From: Pannonibacter sp051860505
GTDB lineage: Bacteria; Pseudomonadota; Alphaproteobacteria; Rhizobiales; Stappiaceae
Direction: 5' to 3'
Assembly: GCF_051860505.1 (NCBI RefSeq)
Contig: NZ_JBHYDX010000022.1
Coordinates: 16,323-80,322 of the forward strand
Length of the DNA stretch: 64,000 nt
Under the pieces are notes generated by a model. That model ran no database searches and had not been told where the DNA came from. It saw only the letters and a list, made by a program, of their open reading frames with translations. The stretch's first letter is position 1. Each line of letters starts with the position of its first letter. The position numbers and the translations under genes are program-made. Of this stretch, positions 41,686-50,631 are shown piece after piece.

Positions 41686-43352
41686 GGGCGCAGTTCCTTG
41701 CTTTCCTCGCTGGCGCGCTGGCGCAGCTCGCGGCGGATGACCTTGCCGGTGGTCGTCATCGGCAGGGCGTCGACGAAATCGACCTCGCGCGGATATTCAT
41801 GCGCCGCGAGGCGGGTCTTGACGAACAGGGCGATGTCATCGGCCAGCGCGTCGCTGGGCTCGACCCCGGCTTTCAGCACCACATAGGCCTTCACGATCTC
41901 GGTGCGCTGCGGGTCCGGCTTGCCGACCACGCCGGCCATGGCGACGGAAGGGTGGCGCAACAGGCAATCCTCGATCTCGCCCGGGCCGATGCGGTAGCCC
42001 GACGAGGTGATGACGTCATCGTCGCGGCCGACAAAGCGCAGCCAGCCGTCGGCATCCCGCACGCCGGTGTCGCCGGTCAGCAGCCAGTTGCCGAGGAACT
42101 TCGCCTTCGTCGCCGCCTCGTTGTTCCAGTAGCCGAGGAACATCACCGGATCAGGGCGCCGCACGGCGATGAGCCCCTGCTCGCCGTCAGCGGCAATCTC
42201 GCCCGCTTCTGTGACCACATTGACGTCATGGCCGGGCACCGCGCGGCCCATGATGCCGGGCCTTGCGTCCATCACGGCGGCGCAGCTGGAGACGATCATG
42301 TTGCATTCGGTCTGGCCGTAGAACTCGTTGATGGTGAGCCCGAACACTTTGCGGCCCCAGGCGATCAGCTCGGCCCCGAGCGTTTCGCCGCCCGAGGCGA
42401 CGGAGCGCAGCGACAGGCTGTAGCGGCTCTCGGGGCTCTCCACCTGGCGCATCATTTTCAGCGCGGTGGGCGGCAGGAAGGCGTTGCGGATGCCCTGGGC
42501 CTGCATCAACTCGAAGGCCGCCTCGCCGGTGAACTTGCGGAAGCGGCAGGCCACGACCGGAATGCCATGATAGAGCGCCGGCATCAGCACGTCGAGCAGC
42601 CCGCCGATCCAGGCCCAGTCGGCCGGGGTCCAGAAGCGGTCGCCGGGACACGGCAGAAAATCATGGCTCATCTCCACGCCGGGCAGATGGCCGATCAGCA
42701 CCCGGTGGCCGTGCAGCGCGCCCTTCGGCTGGCCGGTGGTGCCCGAGGTGTAGATGATGATCGCCGGATCGTCTGCCGCCGTGTCGACGGGCGTGAACTG
42801 GGTCTCATGACCGGTCATGGCCCGCGCCAGATCTTCGGCCCCGTCGATGGCACCGTCCATGGCCCCGTCGATGCAGAGCACGGTGGTGAGCGCCGGCAGT
42901 GCCTCGCGCAGGCGGGAGAGTTTTGCCGCCCCCGACGCATCCGTGACGACAATCTTCACCCCGGCATTGCCGAGCCGGTACTCCAGCGCTTCCTCGCCGA
43001 ACAGCGTGAACAACGGGATCGTGATCGCCCCGCATTTCAGCGCGGCGATATGGGCAGCTGCCGTCTCGATGCTTTGCGGCAGCAACACGCCGACCCGGTC
43101 GCCCCGCTCCAGACCACGCGCCCGGAACAGGTTGGCGAGGCGGTTCGACAGGGCCTTCAGCTCGCCGAAGCTGACGCGCGTCGCCACGCCATCCTCGGCC
43201 ACATAGGTGATCGCCTCGCGGTCCGGCTCCACATCAGCCCAGCGGTCGCAGATGGCGACGCCGATGTTGAAGCGATCCGGCACGCGCCAGCGGAACCCGT
43301 CCCGCAGCGCCTCGTAACTGTCGGCGGAGGGCAGCGCCGGGTCAGGCTGCAT
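41682..43352 (-). CDS. AMP-forming acyl-CoA synthetase
   Basis: 556 residues from ATG 43352, overlapping the biotin carboxylase gene by 11 bases. ANL superfamily: YTSGTTGQPKG (about 210-220), GQTECNM, TGDTGVRDADGW and the C-terminal catalytic Lys in TTTGKVIRREL. Relatives in liu operons activate isovalerate, acetoacetate or other short/medium acids. Since it lies with leucine-degradation genes, activation of isovalerate or of the acetoacetate released by the lyase are both plausible. Confidence 0.9.
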   Translation of the reverse strand: MQPDPALPSADSYEALRDGFRWRVPDRFNIGVAICDRWADVEPDREAITYVAEDGVATRVSFGELKALSNRLANLFRARGLERGDRVGVLLPQSIETAAAHIAALKCGAITIPLFTLFGEEALEYRLGNAGVKIVVTDASGAAKLSRLREALPALTTVLCIDGAMDGAIDGAEDLARAMTGHETQFTPVDTAADDPAIIIYTSGTTGQPKGALHGHRVLIGHLPGVEMSHDFLPCPGDRFWTPADWAWIGGLLDVLMPALYHGIPVVACRFRKFTGEAAFELMQAQGIRNAFLPPTALKMMRQVESPESRYSLSLRSVASGGETLGAELIAWGRKVFGLTINEFYGQTECNMIVSSCAAVMDARPGIMGRAVPGHDVNVVTEAGEIAADGEQGLIAVRRPDPVMFLGYWNNEAATKAKFLGNWLLTGDTGVRDADGWLRFVGRDDDVITSSGYRIGPGEIEDCLLRHPSVAMAGVVGKPDPQRTEIVKAYVVLKAGVEPSDALADDIALFVKTRLAAHEYPREVDFVDALPMTTTGKVIRRELRQRASEESKELRP

Positions 43353-45336
43353 CGGCCGTCTCCTCGGCAAGGGCCAGCAGCAGCGTGCCGTCAGTGACCT
43401 GCTCGCCGGCGGCAACGAAGACATCGGCAATCACGCCGTCGCGCGGGGCGGTCAGCGTGTGTTCCATCTTCATCGCCTCAAGGATGACAAGCGGCTGGCC
43501 CTTGGCAACTGTCATGCCCATTTCCGCCGTCAGCACCTTGACCAGTCCCGGCATCGGCGCAACCAGCTTGTCGCCGGCCGCATCGCCCTCGTCGTCGCCG
43601 GACAGGACATCCGCCCGGATAAACTCGAAGGCCTCGCCAGCATAGAAGACAGAAATGCCCTGGCCCGTCTCGGCCAGCCGTGCCTTGTCGCGGTGGCCGC
43701 CCGTGTCGAAGCGGATCTCGCCGTCGCCCACATGGGTCAGCTCGATGTTCAGCACGTCGCCGACAAGATGCACGGCAAAGCGGCTGCGGCCAAGGCTGCG
43801 CGCCTCGATCTCGTGCCGCGTGCCCTTGTGGTCCAGCACGGCGAACTGGCGCGAGGCGCTCCAGCCGCGCCAGCCGATGAGACGGTCCCAAGGGTCCGTC
43901 CCTTCCGCCGGACGCAGGAGCCCGAGGCTCGCCAGCGCCGCCAGCGCCATCACGGTCGGCGGCGTCTCGCCTTGAGCGATCAGCGCGTCCTGGTCGCGGC
44001 CGATCAGGCCCGTGTCCACGTCGCCGGCGGCAAAGCCCTTGTGTCGGCACAGCGCCGCCAGGAAGGTGGCGTTGGTGACGGACCCCGCCACTTCCGTTGC
44101 CTCCAGCGCGGCCAGCAGCCGGGCGAGCGCGGTCTTGCGGTCCGGACCATGCACGATGATCTTGGCGATCATCGGGTCATAATAGGGGGTGATGCTGTCA
44201 CCCTGGCGCACGCCGGAATCCACCCGGGCGATGTGAGCAGGCAGACGCAGATGGTCGAGCGTGCCCGTCGCCGGCAGGAAGCCCTTGGCGGCGTCCTCGG
44301 CATAGAGCCGCGCCTCGAAGGCCCAGCCGTTGATCGAAAGCTGGTCCTGGGTCAGCGGCAGCTTCTCGCCGCTCGCCACCTTCAGCTGCCATTCGACGAG
44401 ATCCTGCCCGGTGATCGCTTCTGTGACCGGATGCTCCACCTGCAGGCGGGTGTTCATTTCCATGAAATAGAAGCGGTCTTCCGACAGCCCGTCCGACACG
44501 TCGGCAATGAACTCGATGGTGCCGGCGCCCGAATAGTTGATCGCCTTGGCCGCCCGCACGGCGGCAGCGCCCATCGCGGCGCGCATTGCCTCCGGCATGC
44601 CGGGCGCCGGGGCCTCCTCGATCACCTTCTGGTGGCGGCGCTGCAGCGAGCAGTCGCGCTCGAACAGATGCACGGCATTGCCGTGGCTGTCGCCGAAGAC
44701 CTGGATCTCGATGTGGCGCGGCTTGGTCAGGTACTTCTCGATCAAGACGCAAGGGTCGCCGAAGCTCGCCTGTCCCTCGCGCTGCGCGCCTTCCAGCGCG
44801 GCGAGGAAATCGATCGGATCATCCACCCGCCGCATGCCCTTGCCGCCACCGCCGGCACGGGCCTTGATCAGCACCGGATAGCCGATCTCGTCGGCCCGCG
44901 CCTTAAGGAAAGCGGGGTCTTGGGTTTCGCCGTGATAGCCCGGCACCACCGGCACGCCGGCCTTCTGCATCAGCGCCTTGGCGGCATCCTTCAGGCCCAT
45001 GGCCCGGATCGCGTCGGCGCTGGGGCCGATGAAGGTGATGCCGGCAGCCGTCAGCGCATCGACGAAGCCGGGGTTCTCGGACAGGAACCCGTAGCCCGGA
45101 TGCACCGCTTCCGCCTTGCTGAGGCGGCAGATCTCGATGATCCGCTCGACCTTCAGATAGCTCTCGGCCACGGGCGCGGGGCCTAGCCGCCAGGCCTCGT
45201 CGGCCAGCGCAACGTGTTTGGAATTGGCATCCGCGTCGGAATAGACCGCAACCGTCCGGATGCCCAGCCGCCGCGCGGTTTCAATGACCCGGCACGCAAT
45301 CTCGCCCCGGTTGGCGATGAGGATCTTCTTGAACAT
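43342..45336 (-). CDS. liuD: Methylcrotonyl-CoA carboxylase, biotin-containing alpha subunit
   Basis: 664 residues from ATG 45336. N-terminal biotin carboxylase: FKKILIANRGEIACRVI, KARAGGGGKGMR (ATP-grasp loop), MEMNTRLQVEHPVTE; a middle linker domain; and a C-terminal biotinyl domain with EAMKMEH (Lys biotinylated). It carboxylates 3-methylcrotonyl-CoA together with the beta subunit encoded upstream. Its ATG shares one base with the stop of the small ASCH gene (TGATG). Confidence 0.94.
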   Translation of the reverse strand: MFKKILIANRGEIACRVIETARRLGIRTVAVYSDADANSKHVALADEAWRLGPAPVAESYLKVERIIEICRLSKAEAVHPGYGFLSENPGFVDALTAAGITFIGPSADAIRAMGLKDAAKALMQKAGVPVVPGYHGETQDPAFLKARADEIGYPVLIKARAGGGGKGMRRVDDPIDFLAALEGAQREGQASFGDPCVLIEKYLTKPRHIEIQVFGDSHGNAVHLFERDCSLQRRHQKVIEEAPAPGMPEAMRAAMGAAAVRAAKAINYSGAGTIEFIADVSDGLSEDRFYFMEMNTRLQVEHPVTEAITGQDLVEWQLKVASGEKLPLTQDQLSINGWAFEARLYAEDAAKGFLPATGTLDHLRLPAHIARVDSGVRQGDSITPYYDPMIAKIIVHGPDRKTALARLLAALEATEVAGSVTNATFLAALCRHKGFAAGDVDTGLIGRDQDALIAQGETPPTVMALAALASLGLLRPAEGTDPWDRLIGWRGWSASRQFAVLDHKGTRHEIEARSLGRSRFAVHLVGDVLNIELTHVGDGEIRFDTGGHRDKARLAETGQGISVFYAGEAFEFIRADVLSGDDEGDAAGDKLVAPMPGLVKVLTAEMGMTVAKGQPLVILEAMKMEHTLTAPRDGVIADVFVAAGEQVTDGTLLLALAEETADAA

Positions 45337-45764
45337 CACTGTGCCTCCCCGGCGAGATCTTCCACGAGACGGAACCGCTCGCAGACCACTTCCATCTCTG
45401 GCCAAAAGCCACCATTGCGTTCGTAATAGGCCCCGTGGTCCCGCTGCCAGCCGGCGAGATCCTCGTTTTCCCCCTCACTCAGGGCAAACTCGGCATCGAC
45501 ATCGCAGAAGCGGCGGATCACGACGGAAGTGGTCTCGATGACGAGAGCCGGCGTGCCGTCCCAGTTGAGGGCAATGTCCTTGCGCCCGGCCACAGGCATT
45601 GCCTCACCGCCTTCGGTAAAATCGCGCAGCGCACCGCAAGTGCCGGTCTTGCGGCCGCTGCGCACCAGCGCAATCAATTCCGCCGACAAGCGCTCGCTGT
45701 CGCCGAACTTGAAGGTTGCGGCGCCGGGATACTTGGCTTTCAGTTCATCCAGTGTCTTGGTCAT
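45336..45764 (-). CDS. ASCH-domain protein
   Basis: 142 residues from ATG 45764, four bases after the liuB stop and coupled to liuD by TGATG. The pattern KFGDSERLSAELIALVRSGRKTGT (split here as FGDSERLSAELIALV and RSGRKTGTCGAL), WDGTPALVIETTSVVIRRF and a long acidic middle is typical of ASCH (PUA-like) proteins, which bind RNA or, as in YqfB, deaminate/hydrolyse acylated cytidines. Its place inside a leucine-degradation operon is unusual; no role in that pathway is known to me. Confidence 0.82.
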   Translation of the reverse strand: MTKTLDELKAKYPGAATFKFGDSERLSAELIALVRSGRKTGTCGALRDFTEGGEAMPVAGRKDIALNWDGTPALVIETTSVVIRRFCDVDAEFALSEGENEDLAGWQRDHGAYYERNGGFWPEMEVVCERFRLVEDLAGEAQ

Positions 45765-45768
45765 GGCA

Positions 45769-47376
45769 TCACATCCGGAACAGGCCGAAGCGGGTGTCGT
45801 CGATCGGCGCGTTGAGCGCGGCCGACAGGGACAGGGCGAGGCAGTCGCGCGTCTTGCGCGGGTCGATGATGCCGTCGTCCCACAGTCGTGCCGAGGCATA
45901 GAGCGGATGGCCCTGCGCCTCGAACTGGTCGATGACCGGCTGCTTGAAGGCCTTTTCCTCCTCCGCCGACCAGCTGCCGCCCTTGCGCTCGATGCCCTCG
46001 CGCCGGACGGTGGCCAGCACGCCGGCAGCCTGTTCTCCGCCCATCACCGAAATGCGCGAGTTCGGCCAGGTCCACAGGAAGCGCGGGGAATAGGCGCGGC
46101 CGCACATGCCGTAGTTGCCCGCGCCGAACGAACCGCCGACGAGCATGGTGATCTTCGGCACGGAGGTGGTGGCCACCGCCGTCACCAGCTTGGCGCCGTC
46201 CTTGGCGATGCCGCCGCTCTCGTATTTGCGCCCGACCATGAAGCCGGTGATGTTCTGCAGGAACACCAGCGGGATCTTGCGCTGCGAGCAGAGCTCCACG
46301 AAATGCGCGCCCTTAACCGCGCTCTCGGAGAACAGCACGCCGTTGTTGGCGATGATGCCGACCGGCATGCCGTAGATATGGGCAAAGCCGCAGACCAGCG
46401 TCGTGCCGTAGCGCGCCTTGAACTCGTCGAAGCGCGAGCCGTCGACCACGCGGGCAATGACCTCGCGGATGTCATAGGGCGTCTTCAGGTCCGCCGGCAC
46501 CACGCCGAGGATTTCCTCCGGGTCGTAGAGCGGATCTTCCGGGCTTGTGAGATCGAGCTGCGCCGGCTTCAGCCGGTTGAGATTGGCGACCGCGCGGCGG
46601 GCCAGCGCCAGCGCATGGGCATCGTCGCGGGCCAGGTGATCGGCCACGCCGGAGAGGCGCGTGTGCACGTCGCCGCCACCCAGATCCTCGGCCGTCACTT
46701 CCTCGCCCGTCGCCGCCTTCACCAGCGGGGGGCCGGCGAGAAAGATCGTGCCCTGGTTCTTGACGATGATGGTCTCGTCGCTCATCGCCGGCACATAGGC
46801 GCCACCGGCGGTGCACGAGCCCATCACCACGGCGATCTGGGCAATGCCGCGCGCCGACATGTTGGCCTGGTTGAAGAAGATGCGCCCGAAGTGGTCGCGG
46901 TCGGGAAACACCTCGTCCTGGTTCGGCAGGTTGGCGCCGCCGGAGTCCACGAGATAGACGCAAGGCAGGTTGTTCTCGGCGGCGATCTCCTGCGCACGCA
47001 GGTGCTTCTTCACCGTCATCGGATAGTAGGTGCCGCCCTTCACCGTCGCGTCATTGGCGACGATCATCACCTCGCGGCCCTCGACCCGGCCGATGCCGGC
47101 GATGACGCCAGCCGAGGGAGAGGCATTGTCATACATCTCATGGGCTGCGAACAATCCGACCTCGAGGAAGGGTGAGCCCGGATCGAGCAGGCGCGACACC
47201 CGCTCGCGCGGCAGGATCTTACCCCGCGCGGTGTGGCGTTCGCGGGCGAGGGCCCCGCCGCCGTCAAAGGCGGCCTCGGCCGCGCGGCGCACCTCGGCCA
47301 GCGCGGCCTCATGGGCGGCGCGGTTCTTCTCGAAGGTCTCGCCGCGCGTGGCGACGTTCGATTTCAGAATGCCCAT
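45769..47376 (-). CDS. liuB: Methylcrotonyl-CoA carboxylase, carboxyltransferase beta subunit
   Basis: 535 residues, the usual length. Carboxyltransferase features: LLDPGSPFLEVGLFA, LPCVYLVDSGGANLPNQDEV, GSCTAGGAYVPAMSDE and GGSFGAGNYGMCGRAY. Together with LiuD it makes 3-methylglutaconyl-CoA in leucine/isovalerate breakdown. First structural gene after the TetR regulator, 23 bases away. No isovaleryl-CoA dehydrogenase gene (liuA) is present in the window. Confidence 0.95.
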   Translation of the reverse strand: MGILKSNVATRGETFEKNRAAHEAALAEVRRAAEAAFDGGGALARERHTARGKILPRERVSRLLDPGSPFLEVGLFAAHEMYDNASPSAGVIAGIGRVEGREVMIVANDATVKGGTYYPMTVKKHLRAQEIAAENNLPCVYLVDSGGANLPNQDEVFPDRDHFGRIFFNQANMSARGIAQIAVVMGSCTAGGAYVPAMSDETIIVKNQGTIFLAGPPLVKAATGEEVTAEDLGGGDVHTRLSGVADHLARDDAHALALARRAVANLNRLKPAQLDLTSPEDPLYDPEEILGVVPADLKTPYDIREVIARVVDGSRFDEFKARYGTTLVCGFAHIYGMPVGIIANNGVLFSESAVKGAHFVELCSQRKIPLVFLQNITGFMVGRKYESGGIAKDGAKLVTAVATTSVPKITMLVGGSFGAGNYGMCGRAYSPRFLWTWPNSRISVMGGEQAAGVLATVRREGIERKGGSWSAEEEKAFKQPVIDQFEAQGHPLYASARLWDDGIIDPRKTRDCLALSLSAALNAPIDDTRFGLFRM

Positions 47377-47399
47377 GGGCGGTTCGCTCCCTTGCGGTC

Positions 47400-47996
47400 T
47401 CAGGTGACGCTGCCGGTCACCATATTCAGATAGATGGTCTCGATGTCGGTATCGCTGAGGCGGCCACCTGGCCGGTACCAGGTGCCCAGCCCCGTCAGCA
47501 TGGCAATGAGGGCGCGGGTCACCACGCGCGGCTCGCTGACCTTGAATTCGCCCGCCGCCGCCCCGCGTTCCAGGATGCGGGTCAGCACGTCCTCATAGGC
47601 GCGGCGCTGCGCCTCGACGCCGGCAAAATTCTCCGGCTCCAGGTTGCGCAACTCCATGTAGGAGATGAACACCGCGTCGGTCCGGGCCAGGTGATAGCGG
47701 ATGTGGAAGCGGGTGAACCGCTCCAGCGCGGATTTCGGCGCCTCGTCCGCCGGGGCCGTGGCCGCCTCTGCCTCCCAGGCGGCCAGAAGCGCGGCCATAT
47801 GGCCGGACATTAGGTCCCTTAGGAGATCCTGCTTGGTGGGGAAGTGATTGTAGAGCGCGCCGGGCTGGACACCGACCTCGGTCGCAATCTGGCGCATGGA
47901 CACGGCCGCATAGCCCTGACGGGCAAACAGGCTGAGCGCGGCCGCACGCACGCGCTCCGCTGTCTCCCCGCCCTTCGCTCCGCTCGGTCGCGCCAT
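47400..47996 (-). CDS. TetR-family regulator of the liu operon
   Basis: 198 residues with an N-terminal HTH (AAVSMRQIATEVGVQPGALY, about 31-50) and an all-helical ligand domain. It heads the leftward operon and sits just downstream of the palindrome at 48023-48040. TetR-type control of liu genes is known as an alternative to the MerR-type LiuR. Likely represses its own operon until a CoA ester of the pathway binds; the ligand is inferred. Confidence 0.88.
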   Translation of the reverse strand: MARPSGAKGGETAERVRAAALSLFARQGYAAVSMRQIATEVGVQPGALYNHFPTKQDLLRDLMSGHMAALLAAWEAEAATAPADEAPKSALERFTRFHIRYHLARTDAVFISYMELRNLEPENFAGVEAQRRAYEDVLTRILERGAAAGEFKVSEPRVVTRALIAMLTGLGTWYRPGGRLSDTDIETIYLNMVTGSVT

Positions 47997-48022
47997 GTTC
48001 CTTCCTCCCGGCGCTCAAATTA

Positions 48023-48040
48023 AATGAACGATCATTCATT
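48023..48040. promoter_or_regulatory. Probable TetR operator
   Basis: AATGAACGATCATTCATT is palindromic at 16 of 18 positions around a GATC core and begins 27 bases upstream of the tetR start. Its size and symmetry fit a TetR-family operator controlling the liu operon. Confidence 0.65.
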
Positions 48041-48190
48041 TTCAAGTCCAGATATCCGGTCGGCCTTGAGCGGCGCCTGAACCATAGCCACATCTTGACG
48101 CGGTTTCTGCAAGTTGTCGCAATAGCGGTGTAGCTTGCCTTCAGAAAATGCCGGCTGGTGCTTTGCCAGCTGACGACAAGGGATCGGAAC

Positions 48191-49126
48191 ATGGACGGAA
48201 ACGAGCAAAAGGGCGGACAGTCGCAGAGCTGGGCAAACGCGGAGTGGCTGGACAGCCTGGACGAAGAGCTCGAAATGGAACTCGACGACCAGCTGATGCC
48301 GCCGGAACTGGCGCGCGAACTGGCCTTCATTTCCGACATGAAGCACAAGTCGACCGTTGACCGTCAGGTTTACTTCCATGAGTTGCTGCGGCTTCAGGCC
48401 GAGCTGGTGAAGATGCAGGACTGGATCCAGCACACCGGCTTCAAATTGGTGGTGCTGTTCGAGGGCCGTGATGCCGCCGGCAAGGGCGGGGTGATCAAGC
48501 GCATCACCCAGCGCCTCAACCCGCGCGCCGCCCGCGTTGTCGCCCTGCCCGCCCCGACCGAGCGCGAGAAGAGCCAGTGGTATTTCCAGCGCTACGTCCC
48601 GCATCTGCCGGCAGCCGGCGAAATGGTGATGTTCGACCGCTCCTGGTACAACCGTTCCGGCGTCGAGCGCGTCATGGGTTTTGCCTCGCACGAGCAGGTG
48701 GAAGAATTCTATCACGACGTTCCGGAGTTCGAGCGCATGCTGGCCCGCTCCGGCATCAAGCTGGTGAAATACTGGTTCTCGATCACCGACCAGGAGCAGC
48801 AGCTGCGCTTCCTGATGCGCATCCACGATCCGCTGAAGCAGTGGAAACTGTCGCCGATGGACCTGCAGTCGCGCATCCGCTGGGAGGCCTATACCAAGGC
48901 CAAGGAAGAGACCTTCGCGCGCACCAACATTCCGGAAGCGCCGTGGTTCATTGTTGAGGGCAACGACAAGAAGGCAGCTCGCCTCAACTGCATCTCGCAT
49001 CTCTTGTCGCAGGTCCCATATGAGGAAATCCCGCATGATCCGATCAAGTTGCCGGATCGCGTGTTCAACCCGGACTACGAGCGCATGACGCTGCCGGAAG
49101 AGCTGTACGTGCCGAAGCGCTATTGA
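48191..49126 (+). CDS. ppk2: Polyphosphate kinase 2
   Basis: 311 residues from ATG 48191. PPK2 core with Walker A FEGRDAAGKGG (about 100-110), the lid KRITQRLNPRAARVVAL and Walker B MVMFDRSWYNRSGVERV (about 150-166). It transfers phosphate between polyphosphate and nucleoside diphosphates, usually in the direction of GTP/ATP synthesis for class I members of this length. It is a single gene divergent from the liu operon. Confidence 0.94.
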   Translation: MDGNEQKGGQSQSWANAEWLDSLDEELEMELDDQLMPPELARELAFISDMKHKSTVDRQVYFHELLRLQAELVKMQDWIQHTGFKLVVLFEGRDAAGKGGVIKRITQRLNPRAARVVALPAPTEREKSQWYFQRYVPHLPAAGEMVMFDRSWYNRSGVERVMGFASHEQVEEFYHDVPEFERMLARSGIKLVKYWFSITDQEQQLRFLMRIHDPLKQWKLSPMDLQSRIRWEAYTKAKEETFARTNIPEAPWFIVEGNDKKAARLNCISHLLSQVPYEEIPHDPIKLPDRVFNPDYERMTLPEELYVPKRY

Positions 49127-49288
49127 GGGCATCAGCTGCAACACGTTTGGTGCCAGCCTCTGTTACAGGGGCTGGTATCTGCCTGAAAACACTGCCAACC
49201 TGTCGCTCCCACTCCGGCAAGCCGTTCGAGCCAGCTGAGGCCGTTCTGACCCTTGCTACACTTCAGCCATTTCTGAGGAGCGCACATC

Positions 49289-50308
49289 ATGACTGAAACT
49301 GCGAAGCCTGTTCGCTGGGGCATCCTGTCCACGGCACGAATTGCGCGCGAGAAAGTCATTCCGGGGATCCAGCGCTCGAAGACCGGCACGGTTGCGGCGA
49401 TTGCCTCGCGCAGTCAGGACAGCGCCGATGCGGCCGCCCGTGCGCTTGGCATTCCGGTGGCCCATGGCAGCTACGAGGCGCTGCTGGCGGATCCCTCGAT
49501 TGATGCGGTCTACAATCCGCTGCCCAACCACCTGCATGTTCCGATGACCATCGCCGCCGTGAAGGCGGGAAAGCATGTCTTGTGCGAGAAGCCAATCGCC
49601 TTGTCGGCGGAAGAAGCGCGCCAATTGCTCGATCTGCCGAAGGACAAGCTGGTCGCCGAGGGCTTCATGGTGCGCTGGCATCCGCAGTGGCTGAAGGCAC
49701 GCGAGATCGTGCGCTCGGGCGAACTGGGTGACCTCAGAGCGATCCAGTCCTTCTTCAGCTACTTCAATGCCGACCCCGGAAACATCCGCAACCAGGCCGA
49801 CATCGGCGGCGGCGCCTTGATGGACATCGGCTGCTATCCGATGGTCGCCGGACGCTTCTTCTTCGAGGCCGAGCCGTTGCGGGTGGTTTCGCTGATCGAC
49901 CGGGATCCGGCCTTCGGGACCGATCGTCTGGCGAGCGGCCTGATGGATTTCGGCAATGGCCGCAGTCTGGACTTCACGGTGGCGACCCAGTTGGCCCCCT
50001 TCCAGCGGCTGCAACTGGTCGGAACGAAAAAGCGGCTGGAAATCACCATTCCCTACAACGCGGCACAGGGCGAAGCGGTCAGCCTGCGCCTCGACGACGG
50101 GTCGAAGCTTGGCGATGCGGCAGCGCAGATACTGGAGATCGCGCCATGCGATCAATATGCAGAGCTGGTGGATGCCTTTGGCCGGGCGGTGCTGGGCGAG
50201 GTGCCCCCGCCCTATGCCGCCGAGGACGCGGTGCGAAACATGGAAATCCTCGACGCGCTGTTCCGCTCCGAGCGCGATGGTGGCTGGGCCAGCTTGTCGC
50301 CGCTCTGA
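49289..50308 (+). CDS. Gfo/Idh/MocA-family NAD(P)-dependent oxidoreductase
   Basis: 339 residues. Rossmann N-terminus WGILSTARIAREKVIPGI (about 10-27), the family EKP motif VLCEKPIALSAEEARQLL (about 92-109) and a C-terminal substrate domain with IGGGALMDIGCYPMVAGRFF (about 171-190, Asp-x-x-x-His/Tyr type). Members oxidise or reduce sugars and cyclitols. No sugar-uptake genes are adjacent, so the substrate is unknown. Confidence 0.9.
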   Translation: MTETAKPVRWGILSTARIAREKVIPGIQRSKTGTVAAIASRSQDSADAAARALGIPVAHGSYEALLADPSIDAVYNPLPNHLHVPMTIAAVKAGKHVLCEKPIALSAEEARQLLDLPKDKLVAEGFMVRWHPQWLKAREIVRSGELGDLRAIQSFFSYFNADPGNIRNQADIGGGALMDIGCYPMVAGRFFFEAEPLRVVSLIDRDPAFGTDRLASGLMDFGNGRSLDFTVATQLAPFQRLQLVGTKKRLEITIPYNAAQGEAVSLRLDDGSKLGDAAAQILEIAPCDQYAELVDAFGRAVLGEVPPPYAAEDAVRNMEILDALFRSERDGGWASLSPL

Positions 50309-50364
50309 AGGAGAGGGCGGACAGGGAAATGCTGAAGCGAAGGCGTGCTGTTGAACCTGCCGAT

Positions 50365-50534
50365 GTCACCCCGGGTGTAGCGAAGTGAAAACCCGGGGCC
50401 TACTCATTCGCAAAGCGACGAATTTTTTCCGCAGTGGCACAAAACGAAGCTGAATAGCGCGCTTGTGCACAGCGTGTCTGAAAAGCTCTGCAAGCGAGTA
50501 GGCCCCGGCTCTCGCGTTGCTCGGCCGGGGTGAC
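50365..50534. repeat. 170-bp nested palindromic element
   Basis: Outer arms GTCACCCCGG (50365-50374) and CCGGGGTGAC (50525-50534) enclose inner perfect 13-base arms CCGGGGCCTACTC (50393-50405) and GAGTAGGCCCCGG (50496-50508) around an AT-richer centre with a run of T. No open reading frame. The build is that of a palindromic intergenic repeat or miniature element able to fold into a long hairpin. No second copy was noticed in the window. Confidence 0.7.
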
Positions 50535-50576
50535 ACGGAGTGAGCCTGTCGAGAAAGAGGTTTCCTGACGCAAAAA

Positions 50577-50601
50577 GCCCGGGCGAATGAATCGCCCGGG
50601 C
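50577..50601. terminator. Bidirectional intrinsic terminator
   Basis: GCCCGGGCGA, loop ATGAA, TCGCCCGGGC: a perfect 10-bp stem flanked by AAAAA on the left and CTTCTCTCTTT on the right. It lies between the convergent oxidoreductase and metzincin genes, 31 bases past the metzincin stop. Confidence 0.85.
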
Positions 50602-50631
50602 CTTCTCTCTTTCCGTTAAGTGATCCGCCGC

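Noticed and set aside
41799..45186. Long plus-strand open frames (532 and 575 codons)
   Set aside because: Antisense shadows of the acyl-CoA synthetase and liuD genes, which carry all catalytic motifs.
45529..47175. 548-codon plus-strand open frame
   Set aside because: Antisense shadow of liuB.
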